The notes beneath the pieces were generated by a model that was given only the letters and a program-made list of their open reading frames with translations, was not told where the DNA came from and ran no database searches. A DNA stretch of 64,000 nucleotides from NCBI GenBank assembly GCA_037783415.1, contig JAZGTN010000089.1, positions 3,472,001 through 3,536,000 on the forward strand, given 5' to 3'. The stretch comes from Leptasterias polaris. Its lineage: Eukaryota > Echinodermata > Asteroidea > Forcipulatida > Asteriidae. Both the position numbers and the translations under genes were made by a program. Positions 1 through 13,500 of the stretch are shown piece by piece. Within the stretch, counting starts at the first letter, position 1, and every line of letters starts with the position of its first letter.

Positions 1-2136
1 ATTATTTTTTTTAAAGGAAAAATAGGAAAAAAAAAAAAAAAAAAAAAAAAAGGATGCGGCCTCAAAAAAGGATGCGGGCGGGGACGATCAACTGGTATTT
101 TTTTTTTACTTGGCCTTAGTACTGCTTGTTTATTTATCTATAATTTAAAGTTACTCTAATTTGTACTTTTCCTTCAGGGGCTAAAGAAAAAAACAGCAAA
201 TAGCACCATACTCATTTAGAGATGAGAAATTTGTGAGCAGGAAAGCAATACATTTTTCCAATTTGTCATTGTTTAGACTGTTAATATTTGCATAAATTAG
301 CAATGTGTACATGTACATGTATGACATGATGTATATAACTTAACTGTTCAACAGTTTATATGTACTTTATGTGAATTGTGAGAGCGAAGCAAGTTTTCTT
401 GCTTCACAAATGGAAAACAGTGCCTACTGATAGTTTCTTCACAAAAATTCCCTTCGCATTCATGTCTTGGCATGAAGTATGAACCGGGCTTTAAACATTT
501 AATTTTAACAAGTTACCATACAAGTCAAGTTAACCACAAGTTATCACCGATATTTTATCAAGTTACCATTCTGAATATCCCCCAAAACAATTGAAAATGT
601 GAATAAATTGTCAAATTAATGTAGTGTACAGAAAGATCTATTAGTACCATACCCTCTCTCCATTCTACTCAACGGATCAGTGAAATAATGGTACAGCATA
701 TATATTCATTGACAATCACAGCAGTTGAAAATTTGTTTTTCAAAAGACAATAAAGACCAGTTTGGACAAGGAAATGAGGCAAATCAAACAGTGTTTTTCC
801 TCTTCATAAATGTTTCATAATTACATTGGCTCAAACAAATATTTAATGACTAAATTATGTTTATTGATGATTCTCCTTGAAAATGAACACTTCTTGATGA
901 ACAAAACAAATCTGAGACTCATGACAATATTGATCAATTATCAAGACAACAGGATGCTTTATCCACAGTCCACTGTCCTCAAATTGTCAAATTCAACACC
1001 TTAACTAGCTTCTGAAATAATGACCCTGTCTTATCATCACCCATGGGTGAAATTACCAGCCTAATGTGCCAGGGATGCCTTCAACCCTAACATTACAAGT
1101 ATCAGGTGTTTTCTTGACACGCTTATATAATGCCTTAAAATGCAAAACAGTTCAAATGAAAAAACTTGCTTTATTATTTCACAGCAAAATGCAAAACAGG
1201 ATTCTGTCCAGTTGAACCATTGCACTGACTGTTAAGTAAATTGGTTCACACCAGCCTTGGGCGGCCGTCACCCTGCAAAATGCATTTTAAGCATTGATGT
1301 TTATTGGAAATTGTACATGTGGCTGCTAAATGCAACACATTAGAGTATGGGATTAAAAAAAACTAAAAAAAACAAAAAAACAAAACATCAACCTTCACCA
1401 ATGGGTGTGTTTTGTAATTGTAGACAGGGTAAAAGCGAGTATCAAAAAATAAAGGGAAACTACATTATTAATTTGTTTTCTGCAACCAGCAGGTGAAAAA
1501 AAGTTGTTTAAAGAAAACAATGAAAAAACTGTGTGTTTATGTTTTGTGAGGTTTTTTTTTCATATTATTAATTAATAAATTATAACAAATCTTTGTATTG
1601 TATACAAAAATAAGGAACTTGAATCAAGGAAAGAATGACAGCCAAAATGTTTTTAAAAATAAAATTAAAAGACTATCATTTATAATTCATTGATTTATAA
1701 CTAAAAGAATGAAAATTGAAACTTTGAAAATGGGTCGATACACACAATTTTTACAACGAATCTCCCATACATTGATCGACCATCGACACTGACACTGGAA
1801 AGTGACAATCACTATCAGTATTTTCCTTTCTTGTTTTTATTTTATGAGCAAGCAAAAGTTTTCTTCTATATTTGTTCAATCATGGACTGAGAAGAAGACA
1901 ACAATTCAGTCCAATCGTGAAAATCTTATCTAAATTTCTTTCCTCACATGCCAAAATGAACACTAAAAAAGAGTCGATTCCTCCCTTCGCTAATAACAGC
2001 CGACCGTGTTCTAATGAAAGACAACGGATAAAAAGTGCATTATACACGGCGCAATGACACGCAACCCCACGGCACAACGGAACCGGCACAACAACACACG
2101 CACGGCGTGATAATTAACTACTGTTTGGATACTTAC
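1..2136. other. AT-rich non-coding stretch, no gene recognised
   Basis: I see no splice-supported coding exon here. The stretch begins with an A-rich tract (about 31-50) and is otherwise AT-rich with short homopolymers. It probably belongs to the first intron or downstream part of the minus-strand gene whose first exon ends at 2137. Confidence 0.5.
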
Positions 2137-2227
2137 CGAATTTTTTGGACTCCGTTCTGCCCGGTGGAGGATGAGGAGCATCAGTACTAGTGTCATCCCC
2201 ATTTTCCCCATATTTGTCCTTCCCCAT
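2137..2227 (-). CDS. Likely first coding exon of an unidentified gene (partial)
   Basis: On the minus strand an ATG at 2227-2225 opens 30 codons. They begin MGKDKYGENGDD and continue acidic and proline-rich (DAPHPPPGRTESKKF). They end one base into a codon at a canonical GTAAGT donor (complement of 2131-2136). The context before the ATG (AAG) suits a start codon. I do not recognise the protein, and no following exon is visible between here and the left edge, so the gene would run out of the window. It would be divergent from SEC22B, whose start is 1.6 kb away. The exon has no membrane segment or known motif, so the call rests only on start plus donor plus composition. It could be a chance open frame. 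Confidence 0.4.
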
Positions 2228-3001
2228 CTTGGCTATTCAACACATTGATTGTATACTTTGAAGTGTGTTTAAAGTTCGGTGAAAAGGAGTAGCTCGTACA
2301 ACCCGTAGATGGAAAAACCAAAAGTTTCTACGAAAACTACGTCGTATGCGTTTGTGCTTTGAAATGAAAACTCGAGCTACAGGATACAATCTCGTTCAAT
2401 TGGAGCGCAGCGAGCATTGATCGCTGATCTCTGTGTCAGTGGATTGTGATGTGCGGAACTGACGCATGACGAATACACCTCTTTATTTACATAACAATGA
2501 AGAAAAGAATCAAATGGAATGCATGATCCTGATCCCCCGGATCCCAGACACTGCTTTCCTTTTTTCATTTGGATGTGGGAGATCAATTGAACCATGGAAA
2601 TTGAACTAAATTCCATTACAAATAAAAACAATAAAACAATATTTAAATAGAAATTATAAACAAATAATAACAATTAATTTGTTTTCGCTCCTTCTTTTCA
2701 CAAGTCTACCATGTTAATTAAAAATATTTCATGGTATCTGTATGGTTCAAGACATCAACTATTATTATTATGTCACGCAATTCTTTGTAATGATTTCTGT
2801 TGGTCAAATATAAAGCCCACCCCCCTCTAAAATACCCCCCCCCCCCCCTCCCCGCCAAATGTACCACTGCACCCCACCCTCAAAATTTCTTGAGAGGAAA
2901 GTCATAGTGTGGTAGTTGAAAAAACACATTTTGTGCAGTAGCTGTCGGTTTAGTCATAGAGTTAGTACGACTTTGTCTTTTTGTTTGTCCGTCCATACAA
3001 A

Positions 3002-3357
3002 TTAAAGGGAGTTTACTTTTGGTAAATGTCAAAGACCAGTATCCTCACTTGGTGTATCCCAACATGTACATGAAACCAACAAACCTGTGAAAGTTTAAGC
3101 TCAATCGGTCATTGCAATCACCAGAAAAAAAGTGGGGAAAAACCTTGGGTGACGGTTTTCACAGTTTTCAAGCATCGAGTTTTTGACTCATGAGATCAAA
3201 ATTAATTGTTTTACTCATTTCTCAAAAACTATAGCATTTAAAGCAAAAATATTTCAAAGGGAGTTTCCCATCATGCCATCTTTATACCATGTAAGTTATG
3301 TGTGAATCTGTGAACATTTATATTTTTCCTCTAACCAATGTTACAAACACCCTTTAA
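3002..3357. mobile_element. TTAA-flanked MITE, copy 1
   Basis: About 355 bp are bounded by TTAA at 3002-3005 and 3354-3357. The ends are AAAGGGAGTTTAC and its approximate complement ACAAACACCCTTT. The interior shares long stretches (TGAAAGTTTAAGCTCAATCGG and others) with copies at 11590, 49783 and 53860. TTAA target sites are typical of piggyBac-type elements, and the family has no coding capacity. This is the most diverged of the four copies. Confidence 0.6.
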
Positions 3358-3559
3358 GAAAGGGGTTTGAGTTGACTCCGTCTCAATCACGGACTTTCAG
3401 CCAACCAAAACTCTTCTTACTTGAGCAAACCCAAAAACCCGAATCCTCAAAAGCTCAAATCAACCCACACGTTGGCCGCCCACAATTTTCTCCCGACAGA
3501 AACTGTCATAAAATTATGAATTAATATTGTGGTGATTTCTGTTGGAAAAGGAAATTCGG

Positions 3560-3610
3560 TTGACCGCCTGGGCCCTTCGCGACGGCCCAGGCGCGGGGGC
3601 GGGGCAATCA
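3560..3610 (+). promoter_or_regulatory. GC-rich putative SEC22B promoter with GC box
   Basis: This is a local GC-rich island in AT-rich surroundings, about 230 bp upstream of the SEC22B start codon. It contains an Sp1-type GC box GGGGGCGGGGC (3595-3605) and an imperfect palindrome around 3567-3591. Position and composition suggest a TATA-less housekeeping promoter. No transcription start can be read from sequence. Confidence 0.4.
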
Positions 3611-3834
3611 ATCAAGGCCATAACTAAAGGATGTCGAGGTCGAAGTTGAAAGGTGATTCACTAACTGGTTCCCTGAGATCAGTACGGGAATTATTTGCCA
3701 ATGGTTAGATTACCAAGCTAAGTTTGCAGGGCCACGTCGTTCACATTTTAATTCTAAACATTCAAGGTTTAGCTTCTGGCTAAGAATTGCAGATTCCTTC
3801 AAAAGTAAAACATTTTCAACATAAATATTTTGCC

Positions 3835-6800
3835 ATGGTGTTGATTACGATGATAGCTCGGCTAGCGGATGGTCTTCCGCTAGCTGCTTCAATGCAGGAA
3901 GACGAGCAGGCAAGTTGAATACCTACTAACACTAATGTTAGACACCATTGATTGTAAATCACGTAGACAAAGCTAATGAACCAGTTGTGATATAAGCTGA
4001 ACTAGTTTCGATATTTTCTTTTTACAACCTTTTGCTTTGTAATATTAGGCTAAATTTAATTAGGTCTAATAAATTATTTAACAATTACTATAGTCCGATC
4101 ATGCCTATTTAATCAATCATGCCTATTTAATCAAATTTGAGAGCACCACACACATGTATCCACCAACTGAGATGAGACACATCACACAACCCCCGTTTAG
4201 TTGCTGAAAGTGAAAGGCGTTGACGAGTACCATCATAGATAGATAGATAGAATCAAGGGGCAACTTTCAAGTTTAATTCAACTTGCCCCAAAACAATCTA
4301 CACCACAGACACAGAGAGTTAAAGTACCGTACCACCAGCAGTACCAGGCACTGGGCAGGCCCGGATTCCTGATATAAATAAGAACTATGATGAGGTTCGT
4401 TCCGCTGTCGACCCCACGAACCTCATAATTCATATAGTCATACTCAACGACTGACATTTACAAAATCCTATTCGAAACTTTTTGCCCAAACTAACATTTT
4501 TACAATTTTATGCCTATTTTTTTATATAAATGACAGTTCTTTTTTTAAATCAGATCTTGCCAAAATTTAACAGGCTCTATGGGTTCTTTGTACTCTCATT
4601 GAGCGTTGTGCTGGTCCAGAAAATCCACTCCGCAAAACATGTTTGCAGAAATTGAGAAATTCTTACTGTTTTTCAGAATCCTCGCCTTACGTTAACGAAC
4701 ATGGCTGCTTCCGTTGTTAATATAAAATAAAAAAATTATAGCAGATAAATGATATCAAATAATAAACCACAAGGGAAACTGACTGGGTAAATTTTTGTTA
4801 ATAAATGGTGTGCAAAAAAGTTGATATAAAGCATCACGGCTCAGCTGACTTTGGGTCTCTGCGCGGAATATTGTATTTTATTTTTATTGTTTATGCGTAA
4901 AAAAAAAAGAATTATCTGCCGTATATAGGGTCTGAGTGAACGCTCATATAGTTGGTACCACTGTTCAAACGCCCTATGTTTAATATCCCACAGCGGGGAG
5001 TGAAACAAAAATGCTATGAAATCCATCCAAAACCCTCGTCTTGTATTAATTGTATTTGAAACTCGGACATATTTGGTACTTCTTCATGTTCCTTTGTGTA
5101 AACTGTCTTAAATATTCTCTCCCTGTTTTGAATGCAGTCTGGCAGGAGTTTTATGGACTACCAGAATCAAGCTAAGATGCTTTTCAAGAAGCTCAACCAA
5201 CAGTCTCCCTCTAAGTGCAGTATAGAAAGTGGCCCAATGGTATTCCAGTAAGTTCAAACAGATTTGGCCAAATGTTATCCACAGTTGTTTTTTTATAGAT
5301 AATATCATTACAAGACAAAGAATGTAAGGTCAACAAAGTGAAAAAGTTAGTTAACCATATTATTATATGCCATTTTTCCTCCATTATTCCATGGAGGAGA
5401 TGGAGCTAATTGTTGCATTTTGTAGGGTGTCCTGAGCGGTATAGAGCGTCGAATTCAAGTTCTTGTGGTTAAGTCATCGAAGTGTGGGTTCGAATCCCGG
5501 TCATGACACTTTTCTATAATGCTTCTCTTCACCCAGGGGTATAAATCGGTACCTGCAAGGGTAGAGGTTGATATTGTGTATGGAAAAGCCTCCGTAGCGT
5601 CACGGCAGCTTGGGCTGTATACATGTACTCCCAAGGAAGCTGAGAAAGATTACAGGAATGTTATTGGCCCAATGACCAGGGCACTATTAATGTAAAGCGC
5701 ATTGATGCATTATTGTAAAATGCGCTATATAAGGACTAGTTATTATGGCAGTCTCTGGTATCTGTGTATTTCTATGTATTTTTGCATTATTACCACCATC
5801 CAAAATGACAACATCACATTGACTAAAATCACCCTAACTTTGATTTACAACGGTGCTTGGTTTTTATCTCATGTTCTGTGTCACAGCTATATGATTGAGG
5901 TCGGTGTAGTCTATTTAGTGTTATGTGAAAAGCAATACGCTAAGCGGTTAGCATTTGCCTACCTGGAGGAACTGCATCAAGAATTCTACACGCAATACAG
6001 TAAAAGGGTTGGCACTGTCACCAGACCATATTCATTCATTGAGTTTGGTGAGTATTAAATTAACTTGAACGTAACTAAACCGTTGACAGGTGGCAGGGGT
6101 TGGGGGGACAGTTGCAGTATCATGAACCATTCTGTCATAGAACATTCCATTCTGAAATTAGCAGAGATGAGAAATTTCAGATTTTTTTTCTGAATTCTCA
6201 GATCTTTTTATGTCTTCCTTGTGGAAAAAGTTGCTGTTGTTTTCTTCAGAGTTAAAACAATCCTGCTCTTTGATGTACTTCTGTAGTGCTGAAGATACTG
6301 TTCTTAAAAGCTCCTTGAAATATAATACTCCAGGGGTAAACCAAAAGATGGAAATGCCATCGTTTTAGCAAACCTTTGAATCCTAGTTTTAGACCTTTGT
6401 CATCTATGAGTGATTGAATTAGGGTTTACAATTTGCCTAAAATTTGACACAAATTTTAATAATAGTGACTTAGTGAGGTTTTTTTTTCTTTTAAATTTTA
6501 ACATTCATTTGCAACTAATTTGTTTATTGGTCATGTTTGTAGCTTTAAGAATAAGCAATTTTTAAAAAGAATTACCAGCCAAAAACATCTTCAAATTACA
6601 TTTGACTGCAAGCATTTAGCAAAGACCAATAATAACCACTGCAGTCGTAATAGAGACTTCTAACGACACTAAATTAACGCCATCAAACAGGCTGAAAGTG
6701 AACAATAGTTCTATTCTACCCCTAACATTTTTTTAAACCTGATTTATTATGTAATCCTCTGAAGATTATGAAAGCAACAGAAGATGATGTTGAATAGTCA

Positions 6801-7967
6801 CACAGTAGGAGGGTTAACTATCTAGACGCATTCACCACAAGATATAACAATTGTAGGGTGGCATAGTTTATCTATCAGTCAAAACTACAGTGGATTTAAT
6901 GAACGGACTAACAGAAGGGCTTTCAAATGCAATTTAAAAATATTTGTGCATGCCTTAATGATGTGAATTTGAATTTTTCGTGGATGTAATCCAGATACTT
7001 TTATCCAGAAACTGAAGAAATCCTACACAGACACCAGAGCAAGAAGGAACATCGGCCACATTAACACAGAGCTGCAGGATGTACAAAGGATTATGGTCCA
7101 GAATATTGATGATGTCATGCAGAGAGGTGTAGCTATTTCAGGTGTGTGTTTAACTCATGAGTGCAGAGGTCGATTGCGCTGTGCCCTGCTGTGGGTGTGG
7201 TGTTGATGCCATGTAGGGTTCTGCCCACAGTGGTCGGTGCCGGAAAACTTGTCTGGCACTCAGGATTCCCCAACCACCATTGGCAGAATTTTCTCTGTTT
7301 CTGACCACCACACATTTTCCAAATGTTTAAAATAAACTTACAATTTCCTTTCAAAGGTTTTCATTGAAATGTAAAATTTAGTATTTACCAGTACAAAATG
7401 GTATCCAAAGCCATTAATTTTTAGTACTTCTTTAGTTTGAGTTTCTTTTTATGATGTACCGTGTAACTGATTCCTCTCGCAATGGTTTCCAGGGAAAAAA
7501 ATTTCTGCCACTAAAGAAATCCTGGGCAGAACCCTGCCATGCGATGTGCATGTATGGCAAAATATTATCAAGTGACATGCATTGGGCATTGAATTCTATG
7601 TACCTTGGGTTGGTGTCCAGAGTTTTGTCAACTGCCTTATTGTACTGGTTGGCTATGCAATATTAAAATATGTGTTTTTGTTTAGAAAGCCAAAGTCTGC
7701 CTTTCGTTGGATTTGGGAGGAAAAGAAACCTCACGGCAATGGAAGAGAGTAGCTCCTCTACCACCATTCCGCAAAACAAATTAATATTTTTGTTTTTTGT
7801 TTTTTCCCCCAGTGTTAGACGACAAAGCCAGCAATCTTTCCTCTCTGTCCAAGAAATACAAGCAAGATGCAAAATACCTTAACCAGAGATCCAGAAATGC
7901 CAAGATAGCCGCCGTTGTTATACTAGTTGCAGTTTTTCTCATTTATCTCAGATATTGGTGGTTCTAG
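3835..7967 (+). CDS. SEC22B: Vesicle-trafficking protein SEC22B, complete, five exons
   Basis: R-SNARE of ER-Golgi transport; it sits in the ER/ERGIC membrane and pairs with syntaxin-5-type Q-SNAREs. Coding exons: 3835-3909, 5138-5247, 5887-6047, 6995-7141, 7813-7967, giving 215 codons plus stop, the same length as vertebrate SEC22B. The start [18 protein letters not shown] matches the family. Exons 1-3 encode the longin domain (about residues 1-115, including [15 protein letters not shown] and RPYSFIEFD). Exons 4-5 encode the SNARE helix ([23 protein letters not shown], with the zero-layer Arg near residue 157) and a C-terminal anchor ending RYWWF. All junctions keep phase. The other donors start GT, but exon 1 ends CAG|GCAAGT, a GC-AG intron. 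Introns carry a SINE and a TIR element. The gene is tail-to-tail with ZGPAT. Identification is by close family resemblance along the whole length. Confidence 0.95.
4232..4250. repeat. GATA microsatellite
   Basis: A short run of GATA units (about four and a half) lies in SEC22B intron 1. Confidence 0.7.
5425..5746 (+). mobile_element. tRNA-derived SINE (body type I) in SEC22B intron 2
   Basis: It has a tRNA-like head with a damaged A box (GTGTCCTGAGCGGTATAGAG) and a B box GGTTCGAATCCCGG near 5490. A body follows with CACCCAGGGGTATAAAT, GGTAGAGGTTGATATTGTGT, GGCCCAATGACCAGGGCACT and the tail AAAATGCGCTATATAAGGACTAGTTATTAT. The same body occurs at 19031-19390 (+) and 16492-16838 (-). Leucine/serine-type tRNA ancestry is inferred from the long variable-arm region. 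Confidence 0.8.
7215..7535. mobile_element. Non-autonomous TIR element, hAT-like, copy 1
   Basis: It starts AGGGTTCTGCCCACAGTGGT and ends GGGCAGAACCCT, so the outer 12 bases are inverted. Flanks read GCCATGT and GCCATGC, an imperfect 7-8 bp duplication as hAT elements make. Internal motifs GGTCGGTGCCGGAAAAC and GACCACCACACATTTTCC recur in the larger copy at 51828-52623. It lies in SEC22B intron 4. No transposase is present. Confidence 0.55.
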
Positions 7968-10517
7968 AGTTCTTACTTTAGCATGTTATAATTTCCAAGA
8001 AAGTTATTACTTACACAAAGTATGTCATATCAGTATCACTATGATGATGGTTATAGCAGGGTGACCCCAGAGTTTGTGCAGGCAATACATTTCTGGTTTA
8101 TAATATAATGTATATTTGTAAATATTATATTAACAAATTATCTAAGAAATCCGGAGCAGGCAAGTGGAAATTTGAAAAGGCTAATTCAATGCTCCAGTAA
8201 AAACCATATCTGCTAAATCAAACTGAGTGCGAGATTACATTGAACTACATAATATATACACTGTGTCAGCTTATCAGTGGTGAGGTAATTCAGACTTTTT
8301 AAAGTCTACCTGGTTGGTAATCAAGATGCTGTATTTTCTCCAAAATAAATAAGTCATGCTCTTGGATCGAGGATACTGTTCCCAAAAGCTCTTTGGAGTC
8401 TATAACTCCAGGGGTGATAAAAATGTGGAAATGCCGTCTTTTCAATGTACCTCCTGAGCTCTGGATCCCAGTTTAAGACTTTTGGGTCAGCAGTGACTCT
8501 CATTCCTGGTTAATCTAAACTGATATTGATCAACTTCACTGTGCCACGCCTACAATTTCATTAAAAACTTACTCTCATTGGTTAAATCAGGATCTTGTTT
8601 TTAAGAGCACTGAAATGGTTGGTAGATTTGGTACATTTTTAAAATTATTAAATGATCATCGGGCCAATGAAAATCATTCCTGAAAATTCGTTGTCGATGT
8701 CTTTCTAAGTAGTTGGTCCAATCTCTGGTAGTTCTGAATTAGGGATCAATACAGAGAAATGTTCATAATGCTGCTTCCAAGATTATGGACACAATAGGAC
8801 GTGGGATGATCATCAAAAAGGGCTCTAGTTTTGTAGTCTACTCTCTGAAACTATCTGATTTTTTACCCAGATGTACTTCTGATTGTCCCAAATGACATGT
8901 AAAATTTGTCAAGGGCAAAACCTGAACACTAATGAGTTATCTTAGTTAGAAAATTATTATCCACATTGAACGTGGGAAACACACGCTCGGCAGTAGGGTC
9001 TATATCACTGACCATGTACTGTAAGCTCAGTAGATATTGTGTAGACATTCCTTTGTTCTATACACTCAAGGAAAATCCTGCACTGTTATTACTGTGTGGA
9101 CGTGTGTAAGTCCACATAGTGTTTCAAGTCCCTACATTATGTGGACAGGTCCACACTTCAGATGTAGCGTTAAAACACAAAAATAAATAAATGTGTCCAC
9201 CTGTTGAAACAGCAAGGGCATCCTCGCTTTGCTTGAACTTTCAAAGAAAAAGTTGTGAAGTCCAAACAATGGGAGAACAAAGAGAAGTTTTTGATTTACC
9301 GTGTCGACAAAATGACCAAGGCACTCATTTAACCGGTGGGGCCAATAATTGCTAGGTACAAGGCTTTAAGTGTATTTTGGGCATAAAGTAATTTTAAACT
9401 GTACTATTTTTTTAACATTACTATTTATATAATTAGTAATTTTTGTTCTCATTCTCACTTTAGTGTGAACAGTCTTTAAACAAGAGTTAAAATGCAGACT
9501 GTAGTCTTTTTGATTTATGTTTAAGGCAAGTGGCAAATAAGTATGTCAATACCATTTATGGCCGTGTTTGAATCTAACGACGCTTTTCAGTGATTGGACA
9601 AGGTCTTAAGCTTTTAATAAATGTGATCTGCTCCCACAAAATGGAGTAAAAGCCACAGAAGTGGGTTACTGGTTTATTACAAGTTTTTGGTCAAAATTGC
9701 AACTTTATGTTGAAAATTTAAGAAGAAAAAATAAATTACTACTAAAGAATTAATTACGAAATCAGAATTGGTTTCCCTCTTACTTTATTTATATAATTTT
9801 TCTTCAGATAATGTAAACGGCTCTTGCAACAACTCAAGCAAAATATACTTTACTTTATAGGGGCTGGAATTTCATCTTTAAGAGGGCAAGGGTACGGGGA
9901 ACATTTGAAGGGGCGCCAAGACCAGGGCCTCCCTGTAATTCCAGACTAACTTTATTAAAAAGTTAATTTTATGACTTCCAGATTGTACAAAAATTATCAA
10001 GCGCTGCAAATGAAATAAAGTGAAAGACTGACAGTTAAAAAAAACACATGTATTTACGTTTTTCTTAACCTAGCAGTGCTCTGTATTGATTACGCGAGTA
10101 GCGCTGCGGTTTACAAAGCCTGTTTGACTTGTTTTAAAATTGTACATTGGATGCTGTTGGCAAACTTGAATACACGCCTCAACTATTTTTGGTACGAGGT
10201 CAACACGCCCAGACATTCCATTGTGGAGTAGGCACTACAGTGTTGCACTTCATTTTGCTCATACAAAGAGGATCAAAAGGTACTGGTGTTCTTGCTCCAA
10301 ATATCCCTTTTTTGAGGAATTATTGTGTAACCCCCAATTCCACACTTCTGCATTGAAGGTACAAGTGAGTCCAAGATTCCAGCATGTCGTAGCTGATTAG
10401 CAGCCATTGCTTACGGCCACGGTGAACACAAACTTCATATTTCTTCAAGAGAAAAAGAAATCTCGGTGCTTTTTTATGAAAAAGTATGTTGTACTTAAAA
10501 TGTCTTGACGTATCCAT
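7968..10517. other. Tail-to-tail intergenic region between SEC22B and ZGPAT
   Basis: This holds the presumed 3' UTRs of both genes. AATAAA-like signals occur at about 8344 and 9182 on the plus strand. A short inverted motif around GTGTGGAC/GTCCACA lies at 9095-9160. I found no coding exon or full repeat copy here. Confidence 0.5.
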
Positions 10518-13500
10518 TCAGAAAATAGTCAGTTTCTTATGTTGTTGTCTTGTATTCTGCTTTCTCTTTATCTTTCCCTCTGTGGATTTGAGGTTGTGAA
10601 GAAGTTGCTCAACCCCAGAGATCTTGGCTTTGATCTGAGATGAAGTCAGCTTGTCACTGGGAAAGAGGTTGGATAACGATATACAAGTCCATTTATCAAT
10701 TTAAGAAAAACCTTCGTTAACATTCAACAAATATAAAATGCTTTGAAATTTAACACATTTGCTTACAAGGAAGAAACTAAGGGAGTTTGTTTGCCAATTT
10801 TAAGGAATCACAAATTTACCATAGTTTTTATGCATTCAAAATAAAGATGTTTGTATTTTAAATATTTAATTTCCCTTTGGAAATATCCTTTCTATCCTGT
10901 TTTGCGAAGTGAGGGTCTGTATTTTGAATATGTCCTTACTATCCCGTTATGCACGTACACCAGAATCTTGACAGTTTACCGTGTTTTTGACTGCATGAGG
11001 GCACTCAACGGCGAATTTTTTCACATCTCAATTGCAGTTTTATTTGACTGTGACTGCCGGTATGTTGTTTTCTCGTATCAATGGCCAAATGATTAATTAA
11101 TAACAATGAAATAAGAACAGTTTGTTTTAGTTCTTTTGCATCACGTAAATTTGATTCACACATATCATCATGTGGTCAAAAATACTGCAAATTGGTTTGC
11201 TTAGAATTATGTATAAAGTAAAGAATAAACTATTTCCTGCAGAAATAATATTAACTTCAATTTTCCAGAACCCAGTAATCACTTTGAGATTTATAGATGT
11301 GTGCAATTATTGTGTGATTGGACACAAGCCTCATTTTGAAATCTATCAATTTGACAGCTATTCATTAGCTCTTTAACCCTCTTGCTGTCTGACCATTCAA
11401 TACCATTCACTGTGGTTTTGAATGATAGATAAGCTATGCCAGCCTTGCAATATGATACCATGAGGGAATGCATGTACACAGTACACAGTTAGTTCTGTGC
11501 ACAGTTGTGCCACCATACACAACTTTGGCAGTTGAATGGTTTCAAATGGTTGGTCAACTCACTTGAAAATGTTGCGAACAGTAGGAGGGTTAAAGGGTGT
11601 GTACAACATTGGTAAGATTGAAAATATAAATGTTCACAGATTTGCACATAACTTATATGGTATAAAGATGGTCATGGTGGAAAACTTCCCTTGAAATAGT
11701 TTTGCTAGAAATGCCATAGTTTTTAGGAAATGAGTAAAATAATAGTCTTTATCCTGCAGGATAAATTCCGATGTTTGAAAAGAAGTTAAAACACAGAAGG
11801 GGGTTTTTCACTGTTTTCTCATGACTCCGAAGACCGATTTAGCTGAAACTTTCACAGGTTTGTTATTTCATGTATTGGGTCACATCAAGTTTGGATACAG
11901 GTCTTTGGCAATTACCAATGTTGTACACACCCTTTAATAGTTATTTTGTTATTCCTACCTTTGATTTCTTTGAAGTGACTGTTGTAACCTCGCAAGCTGC
12001 TTCTCGGTACTTCGGATATCTTCTTGTGCCTTCACAAGCTGTTTATTCAAAGAAGACATGTAAAATACATCTACTAGTCTTACAATAAAAGAGATCGGAC
12101 TGCCAGGTGAAAGCAGACATACCAAAGAATATTATTATTTCGGGAATAACAGTGTGGGGAGCCAGTCTTCACTGCGTGGTAATGACTGCGTTGGTGGCTG
12201 GTGATAAAGCGCAATATAAGAACCAAGTATTATTATTAAGTCAAGGGGTGTTAATGAAACATTTTTCTTACTTGTATGTTTAGTTTCCTGTTGGGTTTTT
12301 CCTCGTCTTTGTCTATCACTGGATCTTTTTCAAGGAATCTCCTACTGTCCATGTTCGTTTGTATAAGGTCCGTTATTCTAGCTGTAGTTCAAAACATTAA
12401 CAAAAGCAAATTCCAATAATTTAGCTGATCTGTGCAACTAAAATTTAATCTGAACATCAGAACTTATTACTACACTGAGCCTAATGGTGGACTTTGGAAT
12501 CATGGGTGTCATGGCCGAGCGGTCAAGCGCACTGGATTCAAGCTCTGGTGTTTCTGATCTGCAGAGTGTGGGTTCGAGTCCCGGTCTTGACACTTGTGTT
12601 TTTAAGCAAGACACTTAACCATTATTGCTTTGTCCTTCGGATGGGGCATAAAGCCGTTAATCCGGGACTCCTGTGTATTGTGTAATGCATTTAAAAGAAC
12701 CCAGTGAACTCATTTAGAGAAGGGGTTCACCCAGGTGTTCCTGACATGGTTGGCTGAATTAAGTTTGGGCCACATTACCTTGTAAACTGTTAAAAGGTAC
12801 TACATGGATAAACATATACCTGTAAAATGGGTCTTATAATTCCAAACACAGCTCTGCATAATTGTAAAAAAACCAAAAAAACAAGAATGGTGTGTAAACA
12901 AACACAAATGCCCCGCTGAGATTAATCGCATTTTTTATTTATTGCTTTGAAAAAAATTCTTTTGTTTTAGCAATAATGACCTTGATATTCGTCGTAGGGG
13001 GTCCAAAAACAATAGGCTTCTTGGGGATCTCAAGACCAATCCACAAGTCAAGTTTGGAGTTGATATGCCATGTCCTTCTTGAGTTATTGCTCGGACAACA
13101 TTTCTTTTGTTTTAGCCATAATGACCTTGATAATTAACATAGGGGGTCAAGTATTATTAATAATGCAATGTTGCAGCGGGTATTTTTCCATTATTCACAT
13201 ATTTGTGAGAATCGGCACGCTTCCAAGAACATTGTAATTACCTGGTATTAGTCTGCTGCCCCCAGAGTTCCCCAAAGTCTCCCATTGGAATTGTCTCCAG
13301 TTCAAAGTAAATGAAAACAAATCAGTACGTTGTTTATAATTTGCACACGTGTGTACTCACTCTTTTCAGCGCCTAACTTTTTGTTCAGAAAATCAAACAC
13401 GTTCTCCTTCTTCGTTGGTTGACCTCCGTTGCCATGATGATGAAGATGACCTTTGACTTTTCTTTTCTTCTTCTTCTGCTTTCCCACAATGCCAAGTTTC

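Noticed and set aside
12506..12600. tRNA-Leu/Ser gene
   Set aside because: The A and B boxes are the head of a SINE. The body and dispersed copies show it is a retroposon, and the cloverleaf is degraded. The same holds at 5425, 16780, 19031 and 29685.
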